From contig NZ_NBIM01000005.1 in NCBI RefSeq assembly GCF_002242685.1, forward strand, positions 62,001 to 126,000: a DNA stretch of 64,000 nt. Reading direction: 5' to 3'. A program made the position numbers and the translations under genes. The stretch is from Oceanimonas doudoroffii. Its GTDB lineage: Bacteria; Pseudomonadota; Gammaproteobacteria; Enterobacterales; Aeromonadaceae. The notes beneath the pieces were generated by a model that saw only the letters and a program-made list of their open reading frames with translations, did no database searches and was not told the DNA's origin. Positions 49,025 to 60,877 of this stretch are shown here, in pieces. The first letter of the stretch is position 1, and each line of letters begins with the position of its first letter.

Positions 49025-49945
49025 TCAGTCCGCCATTCCCAGCACGCGCACCACCAGCTGATCAAAATCGAGTCCGGCCACTCGAGCCGCCTTGGGCACC
49101 AGGCTGGTCTCGGTCATGCCCGGCACCGTATTGACCTCCAGCAGCCACCACTGGCCGCTGCGACCCCGCATCAGATCCACCCGGCCCCAGCCGCTGGCGG
49201 CCACGGCGTCAAAGGCCTGAAGGCACAGCTCGCCCAGCGCCTGCTCTTCCGGCTCGCTCAGGCCACAGGGGCAGAGATACTCGGTGTCGCCGGACTGGTA
49301 CTTGGCCGAATAATCGTAAAAGGTATGGGGCGTGCGCAGGCGAATGGCCGGCAGCGCGCGCTCTCCCAGAATGCTGACGGTATATTCGTCGCCGTCGATA
49401 AAGCGCTCCAGCAGCACTTCGTCGTCAAACTCAAAGGCGGCATCAATGGCCGCGCGCAGCTCGGCGGCGCTTTCCGCCCGGGCCATGCCGATGCTGGAAC
49501 CTTCGTGAGACGGCTTGACGAACACGGGCCCGCCAAAACGCGCCATCAGCGCATCGGCCATGGCGGGCTGAAAGTCCTTACGGCGCACGATGTCAAAGTC
49601 GGCGGTGGGCAGCCCCATGGCCCGCCACACCTGCTTGGTGCGAATCTTGTCCATGGCCAGGGCCGCGCCCAGCACTCGGGAGCCGGTATAGGGAATGCCC
49701 AGATGTTCCAGGGCGCCCTGCAGGGTGCCGTCTTCACCGCCTCGGCCATGCACCACAATAAAGGCTCGGTCAAAGCCCTCTTCCTTCAGCCGTGCCAGCG
49801 GATAGTCTTTGGTGTCAACGCCATGGGCATCGACCCCGGCGCGCTGCAGGCCGGCGAGCACGGCGGCACCGGAGCGCAGTGACACTTCCCGCTCGGCGGA
49901 GCGTCCGCCAAAGAGCACAGCAACCTTGCCGAATTGTTCCATCAT
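49025..49945 (-). CDS. ddl: D-alanine--D-alanine ligase
   Basis: 306-aa ATP-grasp enzyme (DdlB type) that makes the D-Ala-D-Ala dipeptide. [45 protein letters not shown] and [14 protein letters not shown] are the conserved segments. The ATG overlaps the murC stop (ATGA). Substrate-loop [12 protein letters not shown] is typical. Confidence 0.97.
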   Translation of the reverse strand: MMEQFGKVAVLFGGRSAEREVSLRSGAAVLAGLQRAGVDAHGVDTKDYPLARLKEEGFDRAFIVVHGRGGEDGTLQGALEHLGIPYTGSRVLGAALAMDKIRTKQVWRAMGLPTADFDIVRRKDFQPAMADALMARFGGPVFVKPSHEGSSIGMARAESAAELRAAIDAAFEFDDEVLLERFIDGDEYTVSILGERALPAIRLRTPHTFYDYSAKYQSGDTEYLCPCGLSEPEEQALGELCLQAFDAVAASGWGRVDLMRGRSGQWWLLEVNTVPGMTETSLVPKAARVAGLDFDQLVVRVLGMAD

Positions 49946-51399
49946 TGCTCCCCTTGCAGCTTCATCGCCTCGGCCGAGAGTTTCAGGCCGCCCAGTTTGC
50001 GCGCCAGGGCGCCCACGTTGCCGGCCCCCTGGGTCAGTACAATGTCACCTTCCTGCATCAGCTCCGCCAGCACGGCCGGCACCTCGTCGGGAGTGGCCAC
50101 ATAGATAGGCTCCTGACCCCGGCTGCGAATGCTGCGGCACAACGCCCGGCTGTCGGCGCCGGGAATGGGTGATTCGCCAGCACTGTACACTTCCAGCAGG
50201 ATCAGCACATCGCTTTTTGACAGTACGTCGACAAAATCCTCATACAGGTCCCTTGTGCGGGTATAACGGTGAGGCTGGTAGATGGTCACCAGCCGGCGCT
50301 CGGGCCAGCCGGCCCGCACCGCATTCTGGGTGGCGCGCACTTCACTCGGGTGATGGCCGTAGTCGTCCACCAGCTTGACCCGGCCACGACCGGTGTCGAA
50401 CTCGCCATACTGTTGAAAGCGCCGGCCCACCCCCTCGAATTTTTTCAGCGCCGCCAGAATGGCCCCGTCTTCGATGCCGTCTTCACAGGCCACGGCGATG
50501 GCCGCCGCCGCGTTTTGGGCATTGTGCCGGCCCGGCAGGTTGAGCTGAACGTCCAGGCAGCTGCCGTCGGGGCGGCACACGCGAAAGGTGCTGTGATCGG
50601 CGCTCTGTTGAAAGTCTTCCACCCGGTAATCGGCCTCGGGATTGAAGCCATAGGTGACGAACTGGCGGCCGATGCGCGGCAACAGGCCCCGCACCACGCT
50701 GTCGTCGATACACAGCACCGCCAGGCCATAGAAGGGCAGATTGTGCAGAAAGTCGACGAAGGTACCTTCCAGCTTGCTGAAGTCGCCGCCATAGGTGTCC
50801 ATGTGATCCGCTTCGATATTGGTGACGATCGACACCATGGGCTGCAGGTGCAGGAAGGACGCATCGCTTTCGTCCGCCTCGGCGATCAGGTAACGACTGG
50901 AGCCCAGGCGGGCGTTGCAGCCGGCGCTATTGAGCAGGCCACCGATAACAAAGGTGGGATCCAGCTCGGCCTCACCGTAGATGCTGGCCACCAGACTGGT
51001 GGTGGTGGTCTTGCCGTGAGTACCGGCCACCGCCACGCCGTGGCGAAAACGCATCAGCTCCGCCAGCATCTCGGCTCGGCGCACCACCGGAATGCGCAGA
51101 TCCCGTGCCGCCAGCAGCTCGGGGTTGTCGGCCTGAATGGCGGTGGACACCACCACCACGCTGGCCCCGGCCACCTGCTGGGCGTCATGGCCCAGGAAAA
51201 TGGTGGCGCCCATGGCCTGCAGCCGGTCGGTGACCGGGTTGTAGGCGATGTCGGAGCCGGTAATGGCATAGCCTTCATTGGCGAGCACTTCGGCAATACC
51301 GCCCATACCGGCACCGCCAATGCCGATAAAATGAATGCGTCTGACCCGTCTCATCTCCGGAATCATGCTTCTCAGTTTTGCCAGTTCAACCTTGGTCAT
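49942..51399 (-). CDS. murC: UDP-N-acetylmuramate--L-alanine ligase
   Basis: 485 aa. It adds L-Ala to UDP-MurNAc. Dinucleotide-like loop [16 protein letters not shown] at about 25-40, ATP loop [11 protein letters not shown], and [12 protein letters not shown] are as in MurC. ATG 51399 is preceded by a GAGACTGG region and lies 13 bp after murG. A longer reading from 51459 has no family support. Confidence 0.97.
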   Translation of the reverse strand: MTKVELAKLRSMIPEMRRVRRIHFIGIGGAGMGGIAEVLANEGYAITGSDIAYNPVTDRLQAMGATIFLGHDAQQVAGASVVVVSTAIQADNPELLAARDLRIPVVRRAEMLAELMRFRHGVAVAGTHGKTTTTSLVASIYGEAELDPTFVIGGLLNSAGCNARLGSSRYLIAEADESDASFLHLQPMVSIVTNIEADHMDTYGGDFSKLEGTFVDFLHNLPFYGLAVLCIDDSVVRGLLPRIGRQFVTYGFNPEADYRVEDFQQSADHSTFRVCRPDGSCLDVQLNLPGRHNAQNAAAAIAVACEDGIEDGAILAALKKFEGVGRRFQQYGEFDTGRGRVKLVDDYGHHPSEVRATQNAVRAGWPERRLVTIYQPHRYTRTRDLYEDFVDVLSKSDVLILLEVYSAGESPIPGADSRALCRSIRSRGQEPIYVATPDEVPAVLAELMQEGDIVLTQGAGNVGALARKLGGLKLSAEAMKLQGEQ

Positions 51400-51412
51400 G
51401 CCAGTCTCTCGT

Positions 51413-52480
51413 TTATGTCGCCAGGCCGCGCAGGCAGTCCGCCACCCGCGCCGCCGCATCGGTAATTGCCAGTTGCCGGGCCCTGCCGGCCATGTCCCGC
51501 AGCCGCTCCCGGTTGCCGGCCAGTTGTTCCAGTTGCTGCGCCAGTGCCGCCGGGGTCAGGGCTTGTTGTGGCATCAGCAGGGCCGCGCCTTCGCTCACCA
51601 GCGCCTGCGCGTTTTTGGTCTGGTGGTCGTCCACCGCGTGGGGCAGCGGCACGAAAATGGCGCCCAGTCCCGCCGCGGCCACTTCCGACACCGTCAGCGC
51701 CCCCGCCCGGCACACCACCAGATCGGCCTCGCCATAGGCGGCGGCCATGTCGGAAATAAAATCACTCACCTCGGCCTTGATTCCGTGCGCCGCATAGGCG
51801 GCGCGCACTGCCTCGCCGTTGCCCTTGCCACACTGGTGGCGCACTTGCACCGGGGCACTCACTTGCGCCAGGGCCTCGGGCAGGGTGTCGTTGAGTATCT
51901 TCGCGCCCAGGCTGCCGCCCACCACCAGCAGCCGCAGCGGCTGAACCCCGGTGCCGATGCGTTCGGCCGGTGCCGGCAGCGCCACCACGTCCGGACGCAC
52001 CGGGTTGCCCACCACCTCGCCCTGCTCAAAGGCGCCGGGAAAGGCCATCAGCACACGGCTGGCGATGCGCGCCAGCAACTTGTTGGTCATGCCGGCGGCG
52101 GCATTTTGCTCGTGCAGCACCAGCGGAATGCCCGCCAACCTGGCCGCCACGCCCCCCGGGCCGGCGGCAAAACCGCCCATGCCCAGCACCACGTCCGGCC
52201 GGGTTTGTTTCAGCACGCTGCGCGCCTGGCGCACGGCGTTGGCTATTTTAAAGGGCGCCGCCAGCAGCCGTTTCACGCCGTTGCCGCGCACCCCGGCGAT
52301 GTCGATGGTGTGCAGCGGATAGCCGTGCTCCGGCACCAGCCGGGCCTCCATGCGCTCGGCGGTGCCCAGCCAGTGAATGGTCCAGCCTTCGTCCCGCAGC
52401 AGGTCGGCCACCGCCAGCCCGGGAAAGACGTGGCCGCCGGTACCGCCGGCCATGACCAGCAGGGTCTTGTTGTTGCTCAT
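51413..52480 (-). CDS. murG: MurG N-acetylglucosaminyltransferase
   Basis: 355-aa membrane-associated GT-B glycosyltransferase that turns lipid I into lipid II. The glycine loops [16 protein letters not shown] (N-terminal) and [14 protein letters not shown] (C-terminal) and the GAGALT-like [12 protein letters not shown] segment are present. Its ATG overlaps the ftsW stop by 4 bp. Confidence 0.97.
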   Translation of the reverse strand: MSNNKTLLVMAGGTGGHVFPGLAVADLLRDEGWTIHWLGTAERMEARLVPEHGYPLHTIDIAGVRGNGVKRLLAAPFKIANAVRQARSVLKQTRPDVVLGMGGFAAGPGGVAARLAGIPLVLHEQNAAAGMTNKLLARIASRVLMAFPGAFEQGEVVGNPVRPDVVALPAPAERIGTGVQPLRLLVVGGSLGAKILNDTLPEALAQVSAPVQVRHQCGKGNGEAVRAAYAAHGIKAEVSDFISDMAAAYGEADLVVCRAGALTVSEVAAAGLGAIFVPLPHAVDDHQTKNAQALVSEGAALLMPQQALTPAALAQQLEQLAGNRERLRDMAGRARQLAITDAAARVADCLRGLAT

Positions 52481-53652
52481 AACACCTCCCGCTGTCTGGC
52501 CTGCATGTGATCCCGCCGCCATTCAAAATCAATACGCACCAGAATGGCCACCGCCGTGCTCATCACCAGCAGGCTGGAGCCGCCGTAGCTGACCAGCGGC
52601 AGGGTCAGGCCTTTGGTGGGCAACAGGCCCGAGGCCGCGCCCACATTCACCACGGTCTGAAAGCTGAACCAGATGCCGATGCCCATGGCCAGATAGCCTT
52701 CGTACTGGCGGCCTCCCAGCAGCACCTTCTGGCCGATGCGCAGGGCCTTGAACGCCAGCCAGCACTGCAGCAGCAATACCAGCAGCACCCCGGTAAAGCC
52801 CAACTCTTCGCCGAGAATGGCGAATACGAAATCGGTATGGGCCTCGGGCAGGTATTCCAGTTTCTGAATGGAGTTACCCAGGCCTTCACCAAACCAGCCG
52901 CCCCGGCCAAAGGCCATCAGCGACTGGGTCAGCTGGTAACCGCTGCCAAAGGGATCGTCCCAGGGATTGAGAAAGGAAGTCACCCGCTTCATGCGGTAGG
53001 GCGCCATGGCGATCAGCCCCGCCACCAGTGCCACGCCCAGGGTCACCAGGCTGATAAACTGACCCATGCGGGCGCCGGCGATAAACAGCATGCCGAGGGT
53101 GGTGACAAAGAGCACCACCACGGATCCCAGATCCGGCTGCTTGAGCAACAACAACGACATGATGCCCATCACCGCCAGTGGCTTGAGAAATCCCTTCCAG
53201 TGGCCGCGTACCTCGTCCTGCTTGCGCACCAAAAAGCCGGCAAGAAAGGTGAACAGCGCCAGCTTGGCGATTTCCGCCGGCTGCACGTTGAACAGTCCCA
53301 GCGCCAGCCAGCGCTTACTGCCGTTGATTTCGCGTCCAGCCACCAGTACCAGCATCAACATGATCAGCGCCAGCACCAGAAAACCGGCGTTGAATTGCTG
53401 CCAGCGGGCCATGGGCACCTGCAGCACCAGGGTGCTCAGAAACAGGCAGATCAGCAGAAAGCTGCCGTGACGCTTGACGAAATAAAAGGGATCGCTGCCC
53501 ACCGCGATGCCCTCGGCGATGGAGGCGGACGACACCATGACCAGGCCGATCGCCATCAGCGCCAGGGACAGGATGACCAGCTGACGGTCATAAATATGGC
53601 CCTGGGACGGTCGCAGCAGCCAGTCCAGACGGGGTGAAGGCAATAGCGTCAT
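52477..53652 (-). CDS. ftsW: Divisome SEDS glycosyltransferase FtsW
   Basis: 391-aa ten-helix SEDS protein that polymerises septal peptidoglycan together with Fts[58 protein letters not shown] and the C-terminal [14 protein letters not shown] are the family's conserved blocks. It overlaps murD and murG by 4 bp each. Confidence 0.97.
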   Translation of the reverse strand: MTLLPSPRLDWLLRPSQGHIYDRQLVILSLALMAIGLVMVSSASIAEGIAVGSDPFYFVKRHGSFLLICLFLSTLVLQVPMARWQQFNAGFLVLALIMLMLVLVAGREINGSKRWLALGLFNVQPAEIAKLALFTFLAGFLVRKQDEVRGHWKGFLKPLAVMGIMSLLLLKQPDLGSVVVLFVTTLGMLFIAGARMGQFISLVTLGVALVAGLIAMAPYRMKRVTSFLNPWDDPFGSGYQLTQSLMAFGRGGWFGEGLGNSIQKLEYLPEAHTDFVFAILGEELGFTGVLLVLLLQCWLAFKALRIGQKVLLGGRQYEGYLAMGIGIWFSFQTVVNVGAASGLLPTKGLTLPLVSYGGSSLLVMSTAVAILVRIDFEWRRDHMQARQREVL

Positions 53653-54947
53653 AACGCCTCCACCAGGGCCGCAAAGTGATCACCCCGGGCCGTGTAGCTG
53701 GAATACATGTCCAGGCTGGCACAGGCCGGCGCCAGCAACACCCAGTCTCCGGCCTGCGCCTGCTCCGCACACCAGGCCACCGCCTCGGCCATGTCGGCCA
53801 CGGCGTGCGTATTGTCGGCAAGACGCAGCAATTGCGCTCGATCCTGACCCAGGCAGGCCATGCCGGCGATGCACGAGTGCAGCAGCGGCACCAGCGGGCC
53901 AAAGTCCTGGCCCTTGCCCTGACCGCCGGCGATCAGCCACAGCCGACCGCTCATGCCATCGGCGATGCCATCAATGGCGGCCAGGGTGGCGCCCACATTG
54001 GTGGCCTTGGAGTCGTTGATCCAGCGCACTCCGCCTTTCTCGGCGATAAACTGACTGCGGTGGGCCAGGCCGCCAAAGCGGCGCAGCACCGCCAGCTGGG
54101 CGGCTTGGGCAATGCCGGCTTCGTCCGCCAGGGCCATGGCGGCGAGCGCATTAAGCTGGTTATGGGCGCCCACGATGCGCAGCTCCGGCACCGCCAGCAC
54201 AGGCTCGCCGTGCACGCTGAGCCAGCGTTCGCCCTGATGGTCGATGCGGCCATAATCCCGTGCGTCGAGGCCAAAACTCACCGCCCGGCGACCCGCCGGA
54301 GGCGTGGTCTCACCGTCTTCCCGGTTATACACACAAAGCCCGGCCCCTCGGTAGATGCCGAGCTTGGTGTCCCGGTAATGGGCCAGGGAGTCGTAGCGAT
54401 CCAGGTGATCCTCGCTGATATTGAGCACGGTGGCGGCCCGCGCCGCCAGGCCGGGGGTGGTTTCCAGCTGGAAACTGGACAGCTCCAGCACCGCCAGCTC
54501 CAGCGGCCGGTTCAGCAGTTCCAGCGCCGGCGTACCGATATTGCCCCCCACGCCCACCGCCAGGCCGGCCTCGGCAGCCATCTCGCCCACCAGGGTGGTG
54601 ACCGTGCTCTTGCCGTTGGAGCCGGTAATGGCGATCACCGGGGCACGGCATGCTCGCAGGAACAACTCGACATCACCGATGATTTCCACCCCGGCCTCGG
54701 CGGCGCGACGCAACTCGGGGGTGGCCAGGGGAACACCGGGGCTGACAATGATCAGTTCGGCACTGAGCAGCACCTCGGCGTCGAAGCCGCCGAAGTGGCA
54801 CTCCAGCCCGGCGGGCAGTTGCTCGGCACCCGGCGGCTGGGCACGAGTGTCCATCACCACGGGGCTCACCCCGAGGCGCGCGCAGTAACGCACACAGGAA
54901 AGTCCCGTCTGTCCCAGTCCGATAATCACAGTGCGCGCAGGGATCAT
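53649..54947 (-). CDS. murD: UDP-MurNAc-L-Ala--D-glutamate ligase
   Basis: 432 aa, adds D-Glu. [15 protein letters not shown] at the N-terminus, ATP loop [17 protein letters not shown] and [12 protein letters not shown] are diagnostic; [12 protein letters not shown] lies in the C-terminal domain. It begins 4 bp after mraY. Confidence 0.97.
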   Translation of the reverse strand: MIPARTVIIGLGQTGLSCVRYCARLGVSPVVMDTRAQPPGAEQLPAGLECHFGGFDAEVLLSAELIIVSPGVPLATPELRRAAEAGVEIIGDVELFLRACRAPVIAITGSNGKSTVTTLVGEMAAEAGLAVGVGGNIGTPALELLNRPLELAVLELSSFQLETTPGLAARAATVLNISEDHLDRYDSLAHYRDTKLGIYRGAGLCVYNREDGETTPPAGRRAVSFGLDARDYGRIDHQGERWLSVHGEPVLAVPELRIVGAHNQLNALAAMALADEAGIAQAAQLAVLRRFGGLAHRSQFIAEKGGVRWINDSKATNVGATLAAIDGIADGMSGRLWLIAGGQGKGQDFGPLVPLLHSCIAGMACLGQDRAQLLRLADNTHAVADMAEAVAWCAEQAQAGDWVLLAPACASLDMYSSYTARGDHFAALVEAL

Positions 54948-54951
54948 GGCG

Positions 54952-56034
54952 TTATCTCAGCTTCAGGGTGGCCAGGCCGGTCAGCACCAGCATCAGGGTG
55001 ATGATCCAGAAGCGAACGATCACTCTGGGCTCGGGCCAGCCTTTCAGCTCGTAATGATGATGAATGGGCGCCATGCGGAAAATACGCTGGCCCCGCAGCT
55101 TGTAGGATCCCACTTGCAGGATCACCGACAGGGTCTCGATCACGAAGATGCCGCCCATGATCACCAGCAGAAATTCCTGGCGCACCAGCACGGCAATCAC
55201 CCCCAGGGTAGCGCCCAGCGCCAGGGAGCCCACATCGCCCATAAACACCTGGGCGGGAAAGGTGTTGAACCACAAAAAGCCGAGGCCGGCACCGACGATG
55301 GCGGTACATACCACGGTCAGCTCGCCGGCATTGGCTACATAGGGAATGTGCAGGTACTCGGCGAAGTTGACGTTGCCGGTGGCCCAGGCCACCAGGGCAA
55401 AGCCCGCCGCCACCATGACGGTGGGCATGATGGCCAGGCCGTCGAGGCCGTCTGTGAGGTTGACCGCATTGCTGGAGCCCACGATCACAAAGTAGCTGAG
55501 CACCACGAAGAACAGCCCGAGCTGGGGCATGACGTCCTTGAAAAAGGGCACCACCAGCTGGGTCTGGGCCGGCTCCTGGGCAATCCAGTAGACAAAGCCC
55601 GCCGCCGCCAGCGCCGCCGCCGACTGCCAGAAATATTTCCAGCGCGCAATCAGACCATCGGTGTTCTTGCGCACCACCTTGCGGTAGTCATCGACAAAGC
55701 CGATGGCACCAAAGGCGCCCAACACAAACAGCACCACCCACACATAGGGATTCGACAGCCGGGCCCACAGCAGCACCGACACGAAGATGGCGATAAGGAT
55801 CATCAGGCCGCCCATGGTGGGGGTGCCGGCCTTGCTGAAGTGGGACTCGGGGCCGTCGTTGCGCACCACCTGGCCAATCTGCAGTTTCTGCAGCCGGCGA
55901 ATGAGCCGGGGGCCTATCCACAGCGATACCAGCAGGCCGGTCAGGATGGAGACGATGGCCCTGAAGGTGAGATAGGAAAATACGTTGAAAAACCCGAAAT
56001 GGGGGGTCAGCCATTCCGCCAGCCAGACTAGCAT
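54952..56034 (-). CDS. mraY: Phospho-MurNAc-pentapeptide translocase MraY
   Basis: 360-aa ten-helix enzyme that makes lipid I from UDP-MurNAc-pentapeptide and undecaprenyl phosphate. [29 protein letters not shown] and the final [20 protein letters not shown] are characteristic, with the catalytic Asp residues in place. ATG 56034 lies 7 bp inside the end of murF. Confidence 0.97.
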   Translation of the reverse strand: MLVWLAEWLTPHFGFFNVFSYLTFRAIVSILTGLLVSLWIGPRLIRRLQKLQIGQVVRNDGPESHFSKAGTPTMGGLMILIAIFVSVLLWARLSNPYVWVVLFVLGAFGAIGFVDDYRKVVRKNTDGLIARWKYFWQSAAALAAAGFVYWIAQEPAQTQLVVPFFKDVMPQLGLFFVVLSYFVIVGSSNAVNLTDGLDGLAIMPTVMVAAGFALVAWATGNVNFAEYLHIPYVANAGELTVVCTAIVGAGLGFLWFNTFPAQVFMGDVGSLALGATLGVIAVLVRQEFLLVIMGGIFVIETLSVILQVGSYKLRGQRIFRMAPIHHHYELKGWPEPRVIVRFWIITLMLVLTGLATLKLR

Positions 56035-57368
56035 AGCTCGCCCTCCCAAATGGCCCGGACCATGTCTTCCATCCGGGCACTGCGTGCACCCTTGACCAAA
56101 ACTACCACCTTGTTGTGTGCCGCCAGTTCTGCCTTCAGCGCTGGCCACAGTTGTTGCTTGTTGTCGAAATGACGGCCCTGGGCCGCCGTGGCCGTGTGCC
56201 GGCTGTCTTCACCCGCGGTCAGCACGGCGTCAATGCCAAGCTTGCGGGCATGCTCGCCCACCCTGACATGCATGTCGCGGCTGTAATCCCCGAGCTCGGC
56301 CATGTCACCAAACACGAAAATGCGGTAACCCGGCAGGCTGGCCAGGGTATCGAGCCCGGCCAGTACCGACGCGACGCTGGCGTTATAGGTATCATCCAGT
56401 ACCGTCAGACCAGGTCGCGTCCATACCTGCAACCGGCCCTTGGCCTGATCAAAGGCGGCAAGTCCGGTCGCAATATCCTCCAGGCTAGCGCCCAGCTGTT
56501 CGGTACCGGCGGCGGCGGCCAGCGCATTGGCCACGTTGTGCCTGCCGGGCACCGGCAACTGCACGTCCACCTCGCCCTGAGGCGTCAGCAGCCGAAAACG
56601 GGCACAGCCGGCGGCATCCAGGGTCACCTGGCGGGCCTGGTATTCACGGCGCTCGCCGAAATACGTCAGCTCCACCTGTTGTTTCCACAGGCTGCAGAAG
56701 GGGCTGTCGCCGTTGGCGATGGCCACCCCACCGGGCTCCAGGCCGCCGTAGATTTCTCCCTTGGCCTGGGCAATGCCTTCCAGCGAGCCGAACCCTTCCA
56801 GGTGCGAGGCTTCCACGTTGTTGATCAATGCCACATGGGGCTTTGCCAGCGAGCTGGTCCAGGCAATTTCGCCGATGTGATTGGCGCCGAGCTCGATCAC
56901 CGCATAGTCGATGGCATCGGTCAGCTCGCACAGGGTCAGGGGCACGCCGATTTCATTGTTGAGGTTGCCCCTGGTGGCCAGCACCTCGCCTTTCTGGCGC
57001 AGTATGCTGGCGGCCATTTCCTTCACCGTGGTCTTGCCACAGCTGCCGGTGATGGCCAGCACGCGAGCATGGCTTTGTTCACGCACCAGGCCGCCCAGCA
57101 CGCCCAGCGCCAGCCGCGTATCGGCCACGCGGATCTGGGGTAAATCCAGCTCCAGCCAGCGCTCAACCAGCAGGGCAGCGGCGCCCTGCTTCACCGCCTG
57201 TTCGGCAAAGTCGTGGGCATCAAAGCGATCGCCGGACAGCGCCACAAACAGGCAGCCCTCATGCATGGGCTGGCGGCTGTCGGTAGACACCGCCAGAATG
57301 TCGCGGTCGGTGCCGCGCAGCTCGCCGCCAGAAGCATCGGCCAGCCGGCTCAGGGAAACGGCTATCAC
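56028..57368 (-). CDS. murF: UDP-MurNAc-tripeptide--D-Ala-D-Ala ligase
   Basis: 446 aa, adds D-Ala-D-Ala. [30 protein letters not shown] loop [13 protein letters not shown] and [17 protein letters not shown] mark MurF. It overlaps the murE stop by 4 bp. Confidence 0.97.
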   Translation of the reverse strand: MIAVSLSRLADASGGELRGTDRDILAVSTDSRQPMHEGCLFVALSGDRFDAHDFAEQAVKQGAAALLVERWLELDLPQIRVADTRLALGVLGGLVREQSHARVLAITGSCGKTTVKEMAASILRQKGEVLATRGNLNNEIGVPLTLCELTDAIDYAVIELGANHIGEIAWTSSLAKPHVALINNVEASHLEGFGSLEGIAQAKGEIYGGLEPGGVAIANGDSPFCSLWKQQVELTYFGERREYQARQVTLDAAGCARFRLLTPQGEVDVQLPVPGRHNVANALAAAAGTEQLGASLEDIATGLAAFDQAKGRLQVWTRPGLTVLDDTYNASVASVLAGLDTLASLPGYRIFVFGDMAELGDYSRDMHVRVGEHARKLGIDAVLTAGEDSRHTATAAQGRHFDNKQQLWPALKAELAAHNKVVVLVKGARSARMEDMVRAIWEGELC

Positions 57369-58837
57369 TGAACCTCTCCCAGCAGCGCGGCCACGGTTTC
57401 CCGGTCGCTGTAATGTATGGTTTGGGTGCCCACTATCTGATAATCCTCATGGCCCTTGCCTGCTACCAATATGATGTCCCGCTCGTCCGCCGCCTCCAGG
57501 GCATGGGCGATGGCGTCGGCGCGGGCATGAATGACGATGGCCTCATCCGGCGCGCTCAGACCGGCCCGCATATCGGCGATGATGGCCTCGGGCGACTCGG
57601 TGCGCGGATTGTCATCGGTCAGGATCACCACGTCGGCGGCGCTTTCGGCCGCCGCCGCCATCAGCGGCCGTTTGCCCTTGTCCCGATCACCGCCGCATCC
57701 GGTCAGGCACCACAGCCGACCCCGGCAATGCTGACGCAGCGCCTGCAGTACCTGCTCCAGGGCATCCGGTGTGTGGGCATAATCCACCACCACCAGCGGT
57801 TTGCCCGGGGCGGTAAAGGGCTCCATGCGCCCGGCCACACCGGTCAGTCTTGGCGCCGTTTCCAGCAGGCGCTCGAAAGACTCACCCAGCTCCAATAGTG
57901 CCCCCATGGCCGCCAGCAGGTTGGCCACGTTGAAACGGCCGATCAGGGGGGCGGATAATACACCATTCCCCCAGTCGGAGTTAATGGTCACTTTCACCCC
58001 GTCGCCATAAAAATGTACCGTTTCCGCCACCAGCTGACGCCCGGGGAAATCCGCCAGGCGGCCGTGCAGGCTGTAGGCCACGGCGTCGGAATAGCGGCCC
58101 AGCCAGCGCCGGCCCAGCACGTCATCGGCGTTGATCACCCGGCTGCGCCGGCACAGCTCAAAAAGGCCTCGTTTGGCTTCGCCGTATTCCGCCATGGTGC
58201 CGTGATAATCCAGGTGATCCCGGCTCAGGTTGGTAAACACCGCCACGTCAAAATCGAGCGCGGCCACCCGGTGCTGATGCAGGCCGTGGGACGACACTTC
58301 CATCGCCACGCGCGCAGCACCGGCGTCAAGCAGCCCGGCCAGGGTGTGCTGCACTTCCAGCGCAGAGCCGGTGGTATTGACCGCCGCCTGCAGCTGGCCG
58401 CACAGGCCGTTTCCAAGGGTGCCCATCACCCCGGTGGTAGTGCCCAGCAGCTGGCTCCAGTGGGCAATCAGCTGGGAGACGGTGCTCTTGCCATTGGTGC
58501 CGGTGACCCCGACCAGTTGCAGTTGCTGTGAAGGCTCGCCGTAAAAGGCGCCGGCCAGCCGGGACAGCAGCTCCGGCAGCCGGTGCACTCCCAGCAGGCG
58601 ATGATCCTGCGGGTTCAGGCCGGCCTGCTCGGCGCTGTCGACCTGGTGAATCACCGCCGCCGCGCCCTGCTGCAGGGCGCTGTCGATAAACTGACGACCA
58701 TCGATGTGATGACCTTTAACGGCAATAAACAGGCTGCCGGGACTGACCCGGCGGCTGTCGAGGGTGATCTTTTCAATGGCGATGGCCGGGGCCGAATGAC
58801 CCAGGGACACCGCCAGCTCTCTAAGTGTGAGGGACAA
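57365..58837 (-). CDS. murE: UDP-MurNAc-L-Ala-D-Glu--meso-diaminopimelate ligase
   Basis: 490 aa. ATP loop VTGTNGKSTVSQL, TNLSRDHLDYHGTM and the meso-DAP-selecting DDNPRTESPE are present, so the wall is of the DAP type. I chose a TTG start at 58837: GGAGG lies 6 bp upstream and the sequence then reads MSLTLRELAVSLG, matching family length. It overlaps ftsI by 17 bp. Confidence 0.95.
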   Translation of the reverse strand: MSLTLRELAVSLGHSAPAIAIEKITLDSRRVSPGSLFIAVKGHHIDGRQFIDSALQQGAAAVIHQVDSAEQAGLNPQDHRLLGVHRLPELLSRLAGAFYGEPSQQLQLVGVTGTNGKSTVSQLIAHWSQLLGTTTGVMGTLGNGLCGQLQAAVNTTGSALEVQHTLAGLLDAGAARVAMEVSSHGLHQHRVAALDFDVAVFTNLSRDHLDYHGTMAEYGEAKRGLFELCRRSRVINADDVLGRRWLGRYSDAVAYSLHGRLADFPGRQLVAETVHFYGDGVKVTINSDWGNGVLSAPLIGRFNVANLLAAMGALLELGESFERLLETAPRLTGVAGRMEPFTAPGKPLVVVDYAHTPDALEQVLQALRQHCRGRLWCLTGCGGDRDKGKRPLMAAAAESAADVVILTDDNPRTESPEAIIADMRAGLSAPDEAIVIHARADAIAHALEAADERDIILVAGKGHEDYQIVGTQTIHYSDRETVAALLGEVQ

Positions 58838-60569
58838 GTGCTGCCTCCTGTCCTGCCAGCTGGAATTGTTCTTCGGTGGCGGCATCGGGGCGAATGTTGA
58901 GCAGCTGCAGGGCGCCACTCATCACCTCGGCAAACACCGGGGCCGCCACCTGACCACCGTAATACTGATCGCCCTGGGGTTCGTTGATCACCACCACCAG
59001 GGCCAGGCGCGGATCGCTGAGCGGCGCCACGCCGGCAAACAGACCCACGTAATCGCTGCCGTAACCTCCGGCAATGGCCTTGCGCGAGGTGCCGGTCTTG
59101 CCGCCCACCCGGTAACCGGCGATGGCGGCATTGCGGGCGGTGCCGCCCGGACCCACCACGCTTTCCAGCATGTGCATCACGGCCTCGGCATGCTGCCGGG
59201 GCACCGCCTGCTCGCCTGCCGGCGGCTGGCTGCGCTTGATAATTGTCAGCGGATGGCGCACGCCGCCGTTGGCCAGAATCGCATAGGCCTGGGCCAGTTG
59301 CAGCGGAGTAACCGTTACCCCATAGCCAAACGACAGCGTGGCCTGCTCAATGTCGGACCAGCGCCGGCGCTGGGGCACCATGCCGGTGCTTTCGCCCACC
59401 AGGCCCATGCCCGAGTCAATGCCCAGGCCAAAGCGGTACAGGGTATCGAGCAATTGCTCCGGGGTTTCCTCCATGGCCATCCGCACCATGCCCATGTTGG
59501 ATGAGCGCTGCAGCACGGTTTCCACACTGATGTTGCCCAGGTTGCGAGTATCGGCCACCCGCTTGCCGCCCAGCCGCATCCAGCCCGGGCTGGTGTCGAT
59601 CATGCTGTTGGCCTTGACCACACCGTTTTCCAGGGCACTGACCACTATCATCGGCTTAAGGGTGGAGCCGGGCTCGTAGGTATCGGTCACCGCCCGGTTG
59701 CGGGCACGAAAGCCCTGATACTGACTGCGGTTATTGGGGTTGAACGACGGCGCGTTGACCATGGCCAGCACCTCGCCGGTCTTGACGTCCAGCATCACCA
59801 GCGAGGCCGAGGTGGCCCGGTGAAATTCAAAGGCGCGCTTGAGCGAACGGTAGGCCAGGGCCTGAATGCGCTGATCTATGGTCAGTTCGATGTTGTTGGC
59901 CTGGCGCGCTTCCGACACCACCCCCAGATCCTCGATCACTCGGCCCATGCGATCCTTGCGCACCTTGCGCTCGCCGGGCTGGGCGGTGAGCCAGTCATTA
60001 AAGGCCCGCTCTATGCCCTCGATGCCGTTGCCGTCGATATTGGTCATGCCCACCAGGTGGGCGTTGATCTCGCCGGTGGGGTAAAAACGGCGCTCTTCCG
60101 GACGCAGGTGAACGCCCGGCAGGCGCAGCTTGCGAATGTATTCGGCCACCGCCGGGGTTACCTGGCGTTGCAGGTAAACAAAACGGCGTTTGGGGTTTTC
60201 CACCCTGGCCAACAGCCGGTCATGGGGCACTCCCAGCACCTCGGCCAGGGCCTGCCAGGCCTGCTCCCGATCCAGGCTGCGCTCGGCGTGGATCTGTTTG
60301 GGATCGGCCCACACCGCCTGCACCGGCACCGACACCGCCAGCTCTTCGCCGTTGCGATCCATGACCATGCCTCGGGAGGTGTTGCTGACCGCGGCGGATC
60401 GCAGGGATCGCAGATCCCCCTCCAGCCGTAGCCGATCCGGAGAGATCACCTGGATCCAGGCGGCCCGGGCAAAGAGGGCGAAAAAAGCCAGCAGAATAAC
60501 GGCGCAGGTAAAGTGAAAGCGCCCCAGTGCCAGCAGTGGCTCTTTTTTTTGCCGGTTACGCCTGCTCAT
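58821..60569 (-). CDS. ftsI: Penicillin-binding protein 3 (septal transpeptidase FtsI)
   Basis: 582 aa. One N-terminal membrane helix (about 19-40), pedestal domain, and transpeptidase domain with S302-x-x-K305 (GSTLKP), SSN at 356-358 and KTG at 491-493. It cross-links septal peptidoglycan with FtsW. ATG 60569 overlaps the ftsL stop by 4 bp. Confidence 0.97.
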   Translation of the reverse strand: MSRRNRQKKEPLLALGRFHFTCAVILLAFFALFARAAWIQVISPDRLRLEGDLRSLRSAAVSNTSRGMVMDRNGEELAVSVPVQAVWADPKQIHAERSLDREQAWQALAEVLGVPHDRLLARVENPKRRFVYLQRQVTPAVAEYIRKLRLPGVHLRPEERRFYPTGEINAHLVGMTNIDGNGIEGIERAFNDWLTAQPGERKVRKDRMGRVIEDLGVVSEARQANNIELTIDQRIQALAYRSLKRAFEFHRATSASLVMLDVKTGEVLAMVNAPSFNPNNRSQYQGFRARNRAVTDTYEPGSTLKPMIVVSALENGVVKANSMIDTSPGWMRLGGKRVADTRNLGNISVETVLQRSSNMGMVRMAMEETPEQLLDTLYRFGLGIDSGMGLVGESTGMVPQRRRWSDIEQATLSFGYGVTVTPLQLAQAYAILANGGVRHPLTIIKRSQPPAGEQAVPRQHAEAVMHMLESVVGPGGTARNAAIAGYRVGGKTGTSRKAIAGGYGSDYVGLFAGVAPLSDPRLALVVVINEPQGDQYYGGQVAAPVFAEVMSGALQLLNIRPDAATEEQFQLAGQEAALVPHT

Positions 60570-60877
60570 GGTTCCATCACCAGTTTTTCCTTGCCCGGAT
60601 TCGGACGGTACATGCCCAGCTTGTCCCGGGCCAGGGCCTCGACACGGCTGTGCTCCATCAGGGTATTCTGCTCCAGCAGCAGGTTGCGCCACTCGATGTC
60701 GAGCTTATCCTGCTCGGCCATCAGCTCGTTGTATTCACTGGTCAGCTGCCGAGTGCCATGGGTCACCACGATCACCGTCATGGCCGACACCACGGTGGCC
60801 ACCGCCAACAGCAGCAGCCATTTGTATCGCCACAGATCCCGCCCGACTTCCCGGGCCAGGTTGATGCGGCTTTCCAT
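60566..60877 (-). CDS. ftsL: Cell division protein FtsL
   Basis: 103-aa bitopic protein: cytoplasmic 1-19, helix about 20-40 (WLLLLAVATVVSAMTVIVV), then a periplasmic coiled coil (YNELMAEQDKLDIEWRNLLLEQNTL). With FtsB and FtsQ it activates FtsWI. Its ATG overlaps the rsmH stop by 1 bp. Confidence 0.95.
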   Translation of the reverse strand: MESRINLAREVGRDLWRYKWLLLLAVATVVSAMTVIVVTHGTRQLTSEYNELMAEQDKLDIEWRNLLLEQNTLMEHSRVEALARDKLGMYRPNPGKEKLVMEP

